A DNA stretch of 33,198 nt. It comes from Paenibacillus puerhi (GTDB lineage Bacteria; Bacillota; Bacilli; Paenibacillales; NBRC-103111). Positions 22,822-31,042 of this stretch are shown piece after piece. The position numbers and the translations under genes were made by a program. Numbering within the stretch: position 1 is the first letter of the stretch; each line of letters opens with the position of its first letter. The DNA lies in assembly GCF_009846885.1 (NCBI RefSeq), contig NZ_WUWM01000050.1:1-33198 (forward strand). The letters run 5' to 3'. Below the pieces are notes generated by a model. It was not told where the DNA came from and searched no databases. It saw only the letters and a list, made by a program, of their open reading frames with translations.

Positions 22822-24627
22822 ATGATAATATCGCATAATTTATCGGCAATACATACAAATAACGAGCTGCGAAAAAATGCTAAAGCCAGTTCGAAAAGCT
22901 TAGAGAAGCTTTCTTCGGGATTACGCATCAATAAAGCGTCCGATGATGCCGCAGGATTGTCCATATCCGAGAAAATGAGGGCGCAAATTAGAGGGTTGAA
23001 TCAAGCGTCTAGAAATGTTCGGGACGGTATTTCACTCCTAGAGACAGCAGAGGGCGGCTTACAAGAGGTAACCGAACTTTTACAAAGACAAAGGGAACTG
23101 ATCGTTCAGGGCTTGAACGGTACGTATACCGATGAAGACAGGCGGATGATTGACCAGGAACTCCAACAGCTTACCGCTGAAATAAACAGCCTTTCAGAGA
23201 GAACGGAGTTTAATACGATTAACTTGTTGGCCAGAGACGATTACGAGATACTGGCCGATCGTTCCAGCAGCGACACAGCTTTTTCTATTAGCGATCCACC
23301 GCCCGTTACCTCATCCTATAAAAGTGTAGTGTACAGACCGCAAGGAACGCCCGCAGAAGCGAGGCATTTGGTTAGCAGTTCCGATACATCGGTTACGACC
23401 GAGACTTACTCCAATACGAACAATCTTACACCTATCGTCTCGCCGGATGGAAGAGCGGGATACAGGGAAACGAATATTGACATACATACAACAACTAAGA
23501 CAGACACAAATCATTCTGTATATGAAACGCTGACAGCTTCAAACGATCCACAGTATTCTACACCTGCCTACTGGTTCTCGGCTGGGATAAATAAAACAAG
23601 CTTCGGACCGAAGGATTTTGGCGATGTGTATGGTACCATGTTCGAAAATATCGAAGTTAATGGAAGTTCCAGACCCGTTGAATATACATCCCGAAGCAAC
23701 TCGGGTACGGTTCCGGCTTGGGACCATATGTGGTTTCCGGGTACAAACTTATCCATTATGAGATATAGGACAGTACTGCCCGATAATTCCATGGAAATTA
23801 AATATGTCATCACGAATGGAGATACCTACGATACTAACTTTAAACTAAGTAATCTCGTTAACGCTCCTGCCAATTCAGTGGTTACGGATGCGGGGGGAAG
23901 TCCTTTGGCAACTGGCAGTATCCTAGTAAATCCGGCATCAGGAAGTTCATTTAACATGACGGGAACAGATGCTAACGCTGGCATTAAGTTTGACGATTCG
24001 CTAGGATTATTAGCGCCGGAAGAGCTTACCATAAGTAATCCGGCGGTAGGGCAGCCGCAAATTAATTTTGATTGGGAGCTCACTGTGCCGCAAGGCTCGA
24101 GTATGACGCTAGGTTTTCATTACGGCCCGTTTTCCTTAAATCTTGATGTGTTTGAACTGACACGCGAAACCGAAGTAACGAAGCATATGGAAACAACTGT
24201 GAAAACAGACATAAGGGACATAGACTATATCCCGCCCAAGCTTGACATTCAAGCAGGGGCTAACAGAGGTCAGACTATTTTTATCCCCCTGTTCCTTGTG
24301 AATTCGCAGGGTCTGGGCATGATGAACGTAGGGATCCTGCCGCCAGCCGTACCTGAGCAAGCATTAGCTCAAGTAGATCAAGCCTTAGCCAAAGTTACGA
24401 ACTACAGAGGGATATATGGCGCTTTGCAGAACCGTATGGAACATACGTTGAACAACGTGGAGAATTCTGCTGAAAATCTAACGTCAGCCGAATCCCGTAT
24501 TCGTGATGCAGACATGGCCAAGGAAATGATGGGTTTTACCATATCCGGCATCCTGACTCAAGCTGCTCAAGCGATGCTGGCCCAAGCCAATCAGAAACCT
24601 CAAGCCGTGCTGCAACTGCTCCAATGA
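22822..24627 (+). CDS. flagellin with large central variable domain
   Basis: The product has 601 residues, about twice the size of Bacillus Hag. The N-terminal D0/D1 region (~1-145) is canonical (IISHNLSAIHTNNELRKNA, LSSGLRINKASDDAAGLSIS). The C-terminal D1/D0 (~510-601) has AESRIRDADMAKEM and ends NQKPQAVLQLLQ. Between them ~360 residues rich in Ser, Thr, Asn and Pro form surface-exposed D2/D3-like domains unlike Hag. It is exported by the flagellar type III apparatus and polymerises into the filament. No flagellar genes flank it, so it is an additional or relocated flagellin. GAGGG precedes the ATG. No clear sigma-D promoter was found. Confidence 0.93.
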   Translation: MIISHNLSAIHTNNELRKNAKASSKSLEKLSSGLRINKASDDAAGLSISEKMRAQIRGLNQASRNVRDGISLLETAEGGLQEVTELLQRQRELIVQGLNGTYTDEDRRMIDQELQQLTAEINSLSERTEFNTINLLARDDYEILADRSSSDTAFSISDPPPVTSSYKSVVYRPQGTPAEARHLVSSSDTSVTTETYSNTNNLTPIVSPDGRAGYRETNIDIHTTTKTDTNHSVYETLTASNDPQYSTPAYWFSAGINKTSFGPKDFGDVYGTMFENIEVNGSSRPVEYTSRSNSGTVPAWDHMWFPGTNLSIMRYRTVLPDNSMEIKYVITNGDTYDTNFKLSNLVNAPANSVVTDAGGSPLATGSILVNPASGSSFNMTGTDANAGIKFDDSLGLLAPEELTISNPAVGQPQINFDWELTVPQGSSMTLGFHYGPFSLNLDVFELTRETEVTKHMETTVKTDIRDIDYIPPKLDIQAGANRGQTIFIPLFLVNSQGLGMMNVGILPPAVPEQALAQVDQALAKVTNYRGIYGALQNRMEHTLNNVENSAENLTSAESRIRDADMAKEMMGFTISGILTQAAQAMLAQANQKPQAVLQLLQ

Positions 24628-24637
24628 CTAGTAAAGA

Positions 24638-24664
24638 AGCCTGCCAATTGCGGCAGGTTTTTTT
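24638..24664 (+). terminator. flagellin terminator
   Basis: CCTGCC (24640-24645) pairs with GGCAGG (24652-24657) around AATTGC, followed by seven T. Confidence 0.95.
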
Positions 24665-24696
24665 GTTCAGCTCTAGGCATAAGCGTCTAGCAAGCG

Positions 24697-25578
24697 CTAA
24701 AGCCTACCCTGTTTTTTGTACAACTCAAAATGACGCCGGTATTTGAGCGGCGTAGTCCCCACGACCCGCTTGAACAGCTGAATAAAATAAGTGGCCGTCG
24801 AAAAACCGACCTCGGCGCTGATCCGCTCAACCGGCAGAGTCGTCGTCTCCAGCAAACGGCAAGCCTGTCTGATCCGCCGGGCGGTGATGTAATCGGTAAT
24901 GCTGTTGCCCGTCTCCCGCCGGAAGATGCGAGAGACATATGCTTTGGACAGGTGAATATCCTCGGCAAGCCGCTCCAGCGTGATCTCTTCCTTATAATGC
25001 TCCTCGATCCATTGCATGATGGATTCGGAATAACGAAGCGCGCGCTTCTCTGTAAAATCCGGCAGCCTGCCGTGCTGGTCCGTATACAAGCAGTTCAGAA
25101 CCTGGAGCAGGAACACATGCATCTCCTCGTAATCCTCGCGGCTTGGAGAAGTTCTGGCTTGCTCGTACATAGCCCAGATCCATTCCATGATTTCCGTGCG
25201 GGAGCCGAGGTCGAATCCGTGATCCTCCATAGATCCATGACACAGCGATTGGAACAAAGCCCGGCGGCTCGGATAGGCGTCCAGATGCTTCCCTGCCATA
25301 TGAGGGTCCAGGTAAAAAACGGACCGGATATAAGGATGCTCGGGGGACACGTCGGCGTACACCTGATGGAGCTGATAGGGTTGAAAGAAGAACAGCATCC
25401 CCCGCTGAATCGGGTACACCTTCTGATTGACGACCACGGTCCCCCGCCCTTCATGAACGAATAAAACCTCGCAGCACTGATGCCAGTGGTAGTAGCCTTT
25501 GAAGTTCTTCTCGATGCGGATGCGATAGTCCCAAGGCAGCATATGCTCGAAAGGTACGGGTTCGAATAACTGGGCCAT
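24697..25578 (-). CDS. AraC-family regulator with cupin-like sensor domain
   Basis: The product has 293 residues. The N-terminal half (~1-150) is the AraC cupin ligand domain (YYHWHQCCEVLFVHEGRGTV, then IQRGMLFFFQPYQLHQV). The C-terminal half (~190-290) has two HTH motifs (ITLERLAEDIHLSKAYVSRI and VERISAEVGFSTATYFIQLF) and ends TPLKYRRHFELY. It is divergent from the GH31 gene, so it probably activates that gene in response to the released sugar. The start ATG at 25578 follows CGGAGGAG. Confidence 0.92.
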   Translation of the reverse strand: MAQLFEPVPFEHMLPWDYRIRIEKNFKGYYHWHQCCEVLFVHEGRGTVVVNQKVYPIQRGMLFFFQPYQLHQVYADVSPEHPYIRSVFYLDPHMAGKHLDAYPSRRALFQSLCHGSMEDHGFDLGSRTEIMEWIWAMYEQARTSPSREDYEEMHVFLLQVLNCLYTDQHGRLPDFTEKRALRYSESIMQWIEEHYKEEITLERLAEDIHLSKAYVSRIFRRETGNSITDYITARRIRQACRLLETTTLPVERISAEVGFSTATYFIQLFKRVVGTTPLKYRRHFELYKKQGRL

Positions 25579-25622
25579 GACTCCTCCGTGATGGACAATA
25601 TTTTAACATTTTCTCATAACCC

Positions 25623-25656
25623 ATTATAACTTTTATCGTCTCCAAAGCTATATAAT
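25623..25656. promoter_or_regulatory. divergent promoter region of araC-like and GH31 genes
   Basis: TATAAT occurs on the plus strand at 25651-25656 (towards GH31) and on the minus strand at 25628-25623 (towards the AraC gene). Neither has a good -35, in keeping with activator dependence. The two -10 boxes are only ~22 bases apart, so the promoters compete for space. Confidence 0.5.
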
Positions 25657-25693
25657 CGACGAAGAAATCCTTATCAGATAGAGGAGGCTCATC

Positions 25694-27790
25694 ATGGAGA
25701 AAATTGCTAACGGGGTTTGGCGCTGGCGCTTCGGGCAGCCCGAAGCCCATACGCCGGTAACGATGCGCGAGAAGACTCTACAGGCCGAAGCACTGGAGCG
25801 GTTAGGTTGTGAGGACCGCCCGCCCGTTTCGCAAGGCGATATTGAGGTGAAGGCAACGCCGAGAGGCCTGCAGCTTGAGCTCCCGCTCAAGGCGGAGGAG
25901 CATGTATACGGATTCGGCTTGCAGCTGCACCGGGTCGATCACACGGGCCGGAAAAAAGTGATACGGGTGAACAGCGATCCGGTTGCCGATACTGGCGACA
26001 GCCATGCGCCCGTTCCCTTTTATGTGACGACGGCCGGGTATGGAGTGCTAGTGGACACCTCCCGCTACGTGACGTTTTATTGCGGCACGAATCTGCGCAA
26101 GGGAGCATCGGAGCACAAGAAGCAGGAGGCCAAGAAGATCGGCACCTCCGAAATTGAGCTGTACGGCTATCAGGTGTCCGAAGGCGACAGGACCCTAGTG
26201 ATCGATATTCCTGCAGCGCAGGGCATCGACTTGTATATCTTCGAAGGTCCCGGGATGAAGCAGGCGGTGCAGCGCTACAACTTGTTCTCCGGCGGCGGAT
26301 GCCTGCCTCCGGCTTGGGGACTCGGCATGTGGTACCGCGCATATAGCGCGGCCAAGGTCGACGATGTGATGCGCCTGGCCGAAGGGTTCCGCAAGGATCG
26401 GATGCCGGTCGACGTATTCGGCTTCGAGCCGGGCTGGCAGACGAAGGCTTACTCCTGCTCGTTCGTCTGGGATGAAGGGCGTTTTCCCGATCACGAGGCG
26501 ATGCTGGACAAGCTCTACGGGATGAGCTATCGGGTGAATCTGTGGGAGCATCTGTTTGTGCATCCGAGCTCGCCTATGTACCCGGACTTGAAGCCTTATT
26601 CGGGCAGTTATGAGGTGTGGGAAGGCCTCGTGCCGGACTTGGCTGTGAAGGAAGCCAAGGACATCTTCGCGAGTCATCACCGGTCGGAGTTCGTCGACAA
26701 AGGCATCGCAGGCTTCAAGCTGGACGAATGCGACAGCTCGGACTTCGTCCATTCCAATTGGTCGTTCCCCGATGTAACGGAATTTCCTTCCGGCATGGAC
26801 GGCGAGCAGATGCATAACCAGCTAGGCATCCTGTATCAGGCAGCCATTGAGGCTCCATTCGAAGCGGCGGGCAGAAGGACGCTATCGCAGGTTCGCTCGT
26901 CGGGAGCGCTGGCGGCTCCTTATCCGTTTGTCCTCTACAGCGATCTGTACGATCACAAGGTGTTTATCCGCGGGGTCGTCAATTGCGGCTTCTCGGGTCT
27001 GCTCTGGTCGCCCGAGGTCAGGCAGGCGGACTCGTCAGAGGATTTGATACGCCGCATACAGACCGCTGTTTTCTCGCCGATGGCGCTGCTGAACTGCTGG
27101 CGGATTCCGAATCCGCCCTGGATGCAGGTGGAGCGCGAGAAAAACGTGCGCGGCGAATACATGGACGGCTATGAGAAGATTCGCGACATTTGCCGGGCCT
27201 TGTTCGAGGTGCGCATGTCGCTGATTCCCTACTTATATACCAGTTATGCGAAGTACAGGCTGGAGGGACTGCCGCCCTTCCGTGCGCTCGTTATGGATTA
27301 TTCGGACGATCCACAGACGTTTGGCATCGATGATGCCTATATGATGGGGGACTCGCTGCTTGTGGCGCCGATGGTCAAGGGAGAGACAGAGCGCTCTGTC
27401 TATTTGCCCAAGGGGAATTGGCGCGACTTCTGGACTCATGAGCGATATGAGGGAGGCCAGTCGTACAGCTGCTCGCCCGGGCTTGAACGAATCCCTGTGT
27501 TTGTGAAGGACAACAGCCTGCTTCCGCTCGCGAAGCCTATGTCCTACGTAGGGGAATCCGGGGGCTTCGAGATTACAGTATGGGCTTACGGGGATGCCCC
27601 GGAGCCATGCGTCTTGTATGAAGATGACGGAGTGTCGTTCGATTACCGGGACGGGACGTACAATTGGGTCCGGCTCGCATGGCCGCAGGGAGACTCCGGT
27701 GAAGCGGTGCGAAACGGGACGTATACGGGCGATGCCGTTAACCGTATCGTAGGCTGGGAGAGGATAGCGCATGAGGAAGGGGCGGGATGA
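25694..27790 (+). CDS. GH31 glycosidase (alpha-glycosidase type)
   Basis: The product has 698 residues. A beta-sandwich N-domain (~1-190) is followed by the GH31 barrel (~200-520) and C-terminal beta domains. The nucleophile region GFKLDECD gives Asp344. The acid/base is probably Asp417 or Asp420 in YSDLYDH, followed by RGVVNCGFSGLLWSPE and NCWRIPNPPW. There is no signal peptide, so it is cytoplasmic. It hydrolyses an alpha-linked sugar (glucose, xylose, galactose or sulfoquinovose are all possible in GH31). The WSPE/PNPPW variant differs from typical maltases, so I do not name the substrate. GATAGAGGAGG precedes the ATG. It is controlled by the divergent AraC gene. Confidence 0.9.
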   Translation: MEKIANGVWRWRFGQPEAHTPVTMREKTLQAEALERLGCEDRPPVSQGDIEVKATPRGLQLELPLKAEEHVYGFGLQLHRVDHTGRKKVIRVNSDPVADTGDSHAPVPFYVTTAGYGVLVDTSRYVTFYCGTNLRKGASEHKKQEAKKIGTSEIELYGYQVSEGDRTLVIDIPAAQGIDLYIFEGPGMKQAVQRYNLFSGGGCLPPAWGLGMWYRAYSAAKVDDVMRLAEGFRKDRMPVDVFGFEPGWQTKAYSCSFVWDEGRFPDHEAMLDKLYGMSYRVNLWEHLFVHPSSPMYPDLKPYSGSYEVWEGLVPDLAVKEAKDIFASHHRSEFVDKGIAGFKLDECDSSDFVHSNWSFPDVTEFPSGMDGEQMHNQLGILYQAAIEAPFEAAGRRTLSQVRSSGALAAPYPFVLYSDLYDHKVFIRGVVNCGFSGLLWSPEVRQADSSEDLIRRIQTAVFSPMALLNCWRIPNPPWMQVEREKNVRGEYMDGYEKIRDICRALFEVRMSLIPYLYTSYAKYRLEGLPPFRALVMDYSDDPQTFGIDDAYMMGDSLLVAPMVKGETERSVYLPKGNWRDFWTHERYEGGQSYSCSPGLERIPVFVKDNSLLPLAKPMSYVGESGGFEITVWAYGDAPEPCVLYEDDGVSFDYRDGTYNWVRLAWPQGDSGEAVRNGTYTGDAVNRIVGWERIAHEEGAG

Positions 27791-28020
27791 GCGTAATGGA
27801 ACAAGGTTGTCTGAGGGTCAGCCGGGCTAGGAGCTGAACCATGTAGGGAACCGCTGCGCGGGGCCTAATCGTGCGTATGAAGGGCTGCGGGCCAACTGGC
27901 TGATCGTGCATATGAAGGGCTGCGGGTCAACTGGCTGGATCGGATGCAGATGGCCTTGATGAACAGGCTGGCCTTGGTCTTCGAGCTGAACTTGCCCGAA
28001 TGCTTGCTCCTGAATACGGG
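27791..28020. other. GC-rich intergenic stretch with a short direct repeat
   Basis: This is the first part of the 446-base gap after GH31. No ORF with a ribosome binding site is seen. It contains the 35-base direct repeat listed separately. Confidence 0.4.
27869..27938 (+). repeat. two tandem 35-bp direct repeats
   Basis: The unit starting TCGTGCGTATGAAGGGCTGC (27869-27903) is repeated at 27904-27938 with two mismatches. Confidence 0.85.
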
Positions 28021-28054
28021 AAAAGCTCTCCTCCCTTGAGGGAAGAGAGCTTTT
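28021..28054 (+). terminator. bidirectional terminator
   Basis: AAAAGCTCTC pairs with GAGAGCTTTT, and TCCC with GGGA inside, with short tracts of A and T on each side. It probably ends the GH31 transcript. Confidence 0.85.
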
Positions 28055-28236
28055 CGTCGCTGAAAAATATAGTATTTTCTTAATGCTTAGATTAAGATTT
28101 GCCTCCTTCTTTTATTGATCTAACGGGAATGTGGTTTCCAATATGTGTTAATATAGTGGTGGATGTTTCTTTGTTCATATTCAAAGGGGCAGCCCTTGGT
28201 CTCGTTGGAAACTGAAAATTGGAGGGCCTTATTGAA

Positions 28237-28800
28237 ATGGCTAAACTGATCTACGCTGCTAACATATCTTTGGACGGTTACATGGAGGACGAGCGCGGCA
28301 ATATCGAGTGGACGATATCCGATGACGAGGAGTTTGCGTTTTGGACTGACTTCGAGCGGCCGATTGGCACCTACCTATACGGGCGTCGCATGTACGAGTC
28401 GATGGTGTACTGGGAGACTTCGAGCGCCAAACCCGGCGATCAACCGGAGGTAATGCGAGAATTCGCGCAGATCTGGCGAGCGGCTGAGAAGATCGTGTAT
28501 TCCCGGACGATTCAGGCGGTTTCAAGCGTCAGGACTAGGATCGAACGCAAATTCGATCCTGATGCGATCCGGAGGCTGAAGGAGTCCTCAGGAGCCGACA
28601 TTACGATTGGCGGCCCCGAGCTTGCTGGGCAGGCGATGAGCTCGGGACTGATCGACGAGTTTCATCTGCTTCTTAATCCGATCGTCTTGGGTGGAGGTAA
28701 GCGAGCATTGCCGGATAACCTCAGCATGCGGCTTGAGCTGCTCGGTGAGCGCCGCTTCCGAAGCGGCGTTGTTCATCTTCACTACCGCGTGATCGTCTGA
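28237..28800 (+). CDS. RibD/dihydrofolate-reductase-like protein
   Basis: The product has 187 residues. The ATG at 28237 (MAKLIYAANISLDGYMED) is preferred; GGAGGG lies 10 bases upstream. The RibD C-terminal/DHFR-like fold is shown by SLDGYMEDERGNIEW, the LYGRRMYESM strand, IVYSRT, the ADITIGGPELAGQ NADPH-binding loop and LLLNPIVLGGGKRA. It is a NAD(P)H-dependent reductase of the family that includes YyaP/YwjB; the substrate is unknown. It appears monocistronic, with a terminator on each side. Confidence 0.92.
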   Translation: MAKLIYAANISLDGYMEDERGNIEWTISDDEEFAFWTDFERPIGTYLYGRRMYESMVYWETSSAKPGDQPEVMREFAQIWRAAEKIVYSRTIQAVSSVRTRIERKFDPDAIRRLKESSGADITIGGPELAGQAMSSGLIDEFHLLLNPIVLGGGKRALPDNLSMRLELLGERRFRSGVVHLHYRVIV

Positions 28801-28864
28801 CCGCGACGCTAGAGTGAAATTCAGGAGATACGCTTTCGGGCTTACATAATCAAGTGAAATTACG

Positions 28865-28895
28865 GAAGCCGGAAGTTATGAGCGGCTTCTATTCT
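28865..28895 (+). terminator. terminator after the RibD-like gene
   Basis: GAAGCCG (28865-28871) pairs with CGGCTTC (28883-28889), followed by TATTCTT. Confidence 0.65.
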
Positions 28896-28899
28896 TAAA

Positions 28900-28965
28900 C
28901 TAACGGGAGACGTTAGTGCCATCGAACAACCAGGACGGGGCTGCCGACAAGATCGGTGGCCCCGT
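28900..28965 (+). other. two stable hairpins, structured non-coding sequence
   Basis: CTAACG (28900-28905) pairs with CGTTAG (28911-28916). ACGGGGCTGCCGA (28935-28947) pairs with TCGGTGGCCCCGT (28953-28965) with two G-U pairs and a 5-base loop. Neither is followed by a T run. They open the structured, tRNA-like stretch that leads into the acquired region. Confidence 0.5.
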
Positions 28966-29049
28966 TAAGCTATTGGGCAGTTATGCGCATTAAATGTTGC
29001 ACTTTCTAAGTGCAGAGAATGGGGCATAGATCAGAATGAGGATGAGGCA

Positions 29050-29070
29050 GGGGCAATAGCTCAACTGGGA
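29050..29070 (+). other. tRNA 5'-half-like sequence
   Basis: GGGGCAATAGCTCAACTGGG has the acceptor strand, T8, A9, a GCTC D-stem and an AACTGGGA D-loop of a tRNA, with GAGT closing the D-stem. No matching TTGCCCC acceptor strand or T-arm follows, so it is a fragment or a degenerate tRNA. Confidence 0.45.
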
Positions 29071-29133
29071 GTCCACCGTTGTCGGGAACACTACCCCAAA
29101 TTTACGGGCAGAACTAAAATGAAAATTGTATAC

Positions 29134-29208
29134 AGGGCTATAGTATAGCGGGAATACGCGACACTGGCAGTGTCGAATCCGCGGTTCGATTTCCGCGTAG
29201 CTCCACCA
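29134..29208 (+). tRNA. tRNA-Ala(GGC)-like gene, possibly degenerate
   Basis: A cloverleaf can be drawn. Acceptor AGGGCTA (29134-29140) faces TAGCTCC (29198-29204) and is followed by A and an encoded CCA (29206-29208). The D-arm is GTAT/ATAC with loop AGCGGGA. The anticodon arm is CGACA/TGTCG with loop CTGGCAG, so the anticodon is GGC (29166-29168). The T-arm is CGCGG/CCGCG. The G3-U70 pair that marks alanine tRNAs is present. Defects are an A1-C72 mismatch, a four-base variable loop and an eight-base T-loop (TTCGATTT). A terminator follows 12 bases later. It could be a divergent functional tRNA or a decayed one at an island junction. Confidence 0.5.
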
Positions 29209-29220
29209 ACATCTACAACA

Positions 29221-29244
29221 AACGGCAGAGATGTCGTTTTTTTT
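29221..29244 (+). terminator. terminator after the tRNA-like gene
   Basis: AACGGCA (29221-29227) pairs with TGTCGTT (29232-29238), loop GAGA, with eight T at 29237-29244. An identical 24-base copy lies at 29409-29432. Confidence 0.85.
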
Positions 29245-29408
29245 CCGTACTCGACACATGTTTGAGTGCCTAATATTGATGGTACGAAATGAGATGTGAC
29301 AGTACTGCTCAGATGTATTGTTTATGTGAGTAAATGACTTGGCTCAGCTTGCATGGTATGTAAGAAATCATCGGTTAATACCCTTAGTCTCCACTATACT
29401 TAAATGAA
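29245..29408. other. spacer between two identical terminators
   Basis: The GC content drops here. No ORF or fold was recognised. With the flanking 24-base repeats, it may be the remains of a duplicated transcript end or an insertion. Confidence 0.35.
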
Positions 29409-29432
29409 AACGGCAGAGATGTCGTTTTTTTT
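29409..29432 (+). terminator. second identical copy of the terminator
   Basis: This has the same 24 bases as 29221-29244 (AACGGCA-GAGA-TGTCGTT plus T run). No plus-strand gene is seen ahead of it. Confidence 0.8.
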
Positions 29433-29733
29433 ATTTCCAACTAATGCCGAAATAAGAACGTCGCGAGTTTCTCCTAAACCCTGGATTTCTCTCAATTTCA
29501 CGCCATTGATCAGTTGATGTACCTGCTCTTTTATGTTCGAGGACAAACTTGCAATGAAACCTAGTTGCAATCCTGAGGAGCTGTTCAGAAGTCGCATCTT
29601 CTACATACAGCCAAATCAAGCGGTGATTACATCCCACAGTTGTGTTGTCCATACTCATACCTTCAATCATAGGTTTTTTTAATGTTTGCTTCAGCGCTGA
29701 GACCAAGTAATCATAATATTTATTGATTGGCAA
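29431..29733 (-). CDS. small hypothetical protein or gene remnant
   Basis: This is a 100-codon frame reading leftwards with protein-like composition (YDYLVSALKQTLKKPMIEGM, then a LLRIATRFHCKFVLEHKRAG stretch). The only upstream start is a TTG at 29733 without a ribosome binding site, and the frame closes at a TAG ~40 bases farther upstream. It could therefore be a truncated gene. Another frame over 29400-29597 overlaps it and is less protein-like. No family recognised. It sits at the edge of the AT-rich region. Confidence 0.3.
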   Translation of the reverse strand: MPINKYYDYLVSALKQTLKKPMIEGMSMDNTTVGCNHRLIWLYVEDATSEQLLRIATRFHCKFVLEHKRAGTSTDQWREIERNPGFRRNSRRSYFGISWK

Positions 29734-29904
29734 ATCAGATACGTTGGTAGAGAAGATAGAAAATCTATTCTAAAGTAATATTTTTGTAATAAACAGCGTG
29801 TGGATGGGACTGAAGAAGAAAAATGCATAAAATAGAAGGGATTTGAAGAAAATTGGCGAAATATACCTAATACTATCACCCCTTTATGATGGAGGAAATG
29901 TCTA

Positions 29905-29952
29905 ATGCAAATTTATATAAATAATTTGTGTAGAGGAAAAAACAATGATTAA
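29905..29952 (+). CDS. 15-codon leader ORF overlapping the lmuA start
   Basis: ATG at 29905 follows GGAGG (29891-29895) with 9 bases between, the best ribosome binding site in the area. The frame encodes MQIYINNLCRGKNND and stops at 29950-29952, just past the lmuA ATG at 29945. The stop/start overlap would allow translational coupling or control of lmuA. No database support is available; it may be chance in AT-rich DNA. Confidence 0.35.
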   Translation: MQIYINNLCRGKNND

Positions 29953-31042
29953 TCAAAGTAAAGCTGCTGTAAATGCTGGAGTTCATGGTTCAACGGGCAC
30001 TGAATTTCAAAAACATTGTGCATTATACTTTTTGTTCGAAAAGTATAATGATTTAAAAGATAGAAAGTACTTTATTTGTATAGAACATCATGATGATTTT
30101 TTGTTTTGTTATCAAAATAATGATGAACTTATTTCTTCCATTGACTCTTATCAAGCAAAGAAGTCCTCAGAAAAGTGGGAAATGAGTGGCTTATATGAAT
30201 TACTTAGAAAGATGACTGGAGTAGGATTATCACTGAATGCAGATAGTATGCCTAAAGTAAATAACTATACACATAATTTAGAGTTTATAACTAACAACTC
30301 TATACAATTAAGTAATGGTGTAAGGGGGAAAGGCAAGAATAAAAGTATAACAATTAACGAGAGCAATAGTAGGTTGAAATTTACTGATCTAGATACTGAG
30401 ATTATAAATAAGATTGAAGCAGAATTAACAAAATTACTAGGTAAGGATTTAGAAGGTTTAAAGGAATTAAATAATGTTTCATTAGCCTATATTGATTTTC
30501 CAAAGAAAAGTGCTGGGCAAAAGGATTCATTAGTTGGACAGTTCAATAGAATATTTGGAGAAAAGGTCAGTGATCATAGAGCTGCTGTAGATGCTCTGTT
30601 GCTTCTATTTAGAGATGTAGAAAACACTTTAAACCAAGGCAATGTTGTGAAGTTAATGGATAAATCGAAACGTGTTAGTTCTGAAAGCATTAATGATGCT
30701 ATTGATGTAATTACTACAAAAACGATGGCATTTGATTTGTGGCGAAATGAAGAAAAAGAAGTATGTAGAAATCTGGAAATTGCAATTCCAGATAAGAGTG
30801 AGTTTAAGCTGAATTTTATTAATAGCTTTGATAGATTTAAAGATTATCGACAAGTTGAACATAAAAAAATACTCTCCTTTGTTAAGGAGAATAGAAATAT
30901 TATGTATCGCTTTACTGTGGAAACTGATTGTATTTTAGAATTATATCAAATGTTTCGAAAGAACATAAGTTCTCAATTGTCAGAGCTAAGTATAAAAGCA
31001 GCCATTTATGCTGCATATATAGAAGTAAGGGGACAATTATGA
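29945..31042 (+). CDS. lmuA: Lamassu LmuA: Cap4-like (DUF4297) endonuclease effector
   Basis: The product has 365 residues and is very AT-rich. The N-terminus carries the DUF4297/Cap4 nuclease signature: GSTGTEFQKHCALYFLFEKY, then CIEHHDDFLF (Glu47, Asp50/51) and IDSYQAKKS (Gln70-x-Lys72). This matches the PD-(D/E)xK variant with Q-x-K found in Cap4. Residues ~200-365 are helical and probably contact the SMC partner. In Lamassu systems this protein cuts DNA when LmuB senses phage or plasmid DNA, causing abortive infection or plasmid loss. AGAGGA lies 7 bases before the ATG. The stop overlaps the lmuB start (ATGA), so the two are made together. Base composition differs sharply from the genes to the left, a sign of transfer. 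Confidence 0.88.
   Translation: MINQSKAAVNAGVHGSTGTEFQKHCALYFLFEKYNDLKDRKYFICIEHHDDFLFCYQNNDELISSIDSYQAKKSSEKWEMSGLYELLRKMTGVGLSLNADSMPKVNNYTHNLEFITNNSIQLSNGVRGKGKNKSITINESNSRLKFTDLDTEIINKIEAELTKLLGKDLEGLKELNNVSLAYIDFPKKSAGQKDSLVGQFNRIFGEKVSDHRAAVDALLLLFRDVENTLNQGNVVKLMDKSKRVSSESINDAIDVITTKTMAFDLWRNEEKEVCRNLEIAIPDKSEFKLNFINSFDRFKDYRQVEHKKILSFVKENRNIMYRFTVETDCILELYQMFRKNISSQLSELSIKAAIYAAYIEVRGQL

Noticed and set aside
22822..22822. Sigma-D promoter for flagellin
   Set aside because: A TAAA at 22778-22781 is followed after 15 bases by CGTCTACA, which does not match GCCGATAT.
28990..29259. Minus-strand 89-codon frame
   Set aside because: It is antisense to the tRNA-like gene and its terminator, with Cys-rich unlikely composition.
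29400..29597. Minus-strand 65-codon frame
   Set aside because: It overlaps the more protein-like 29431-29733 frame and contains the terminator sequence.
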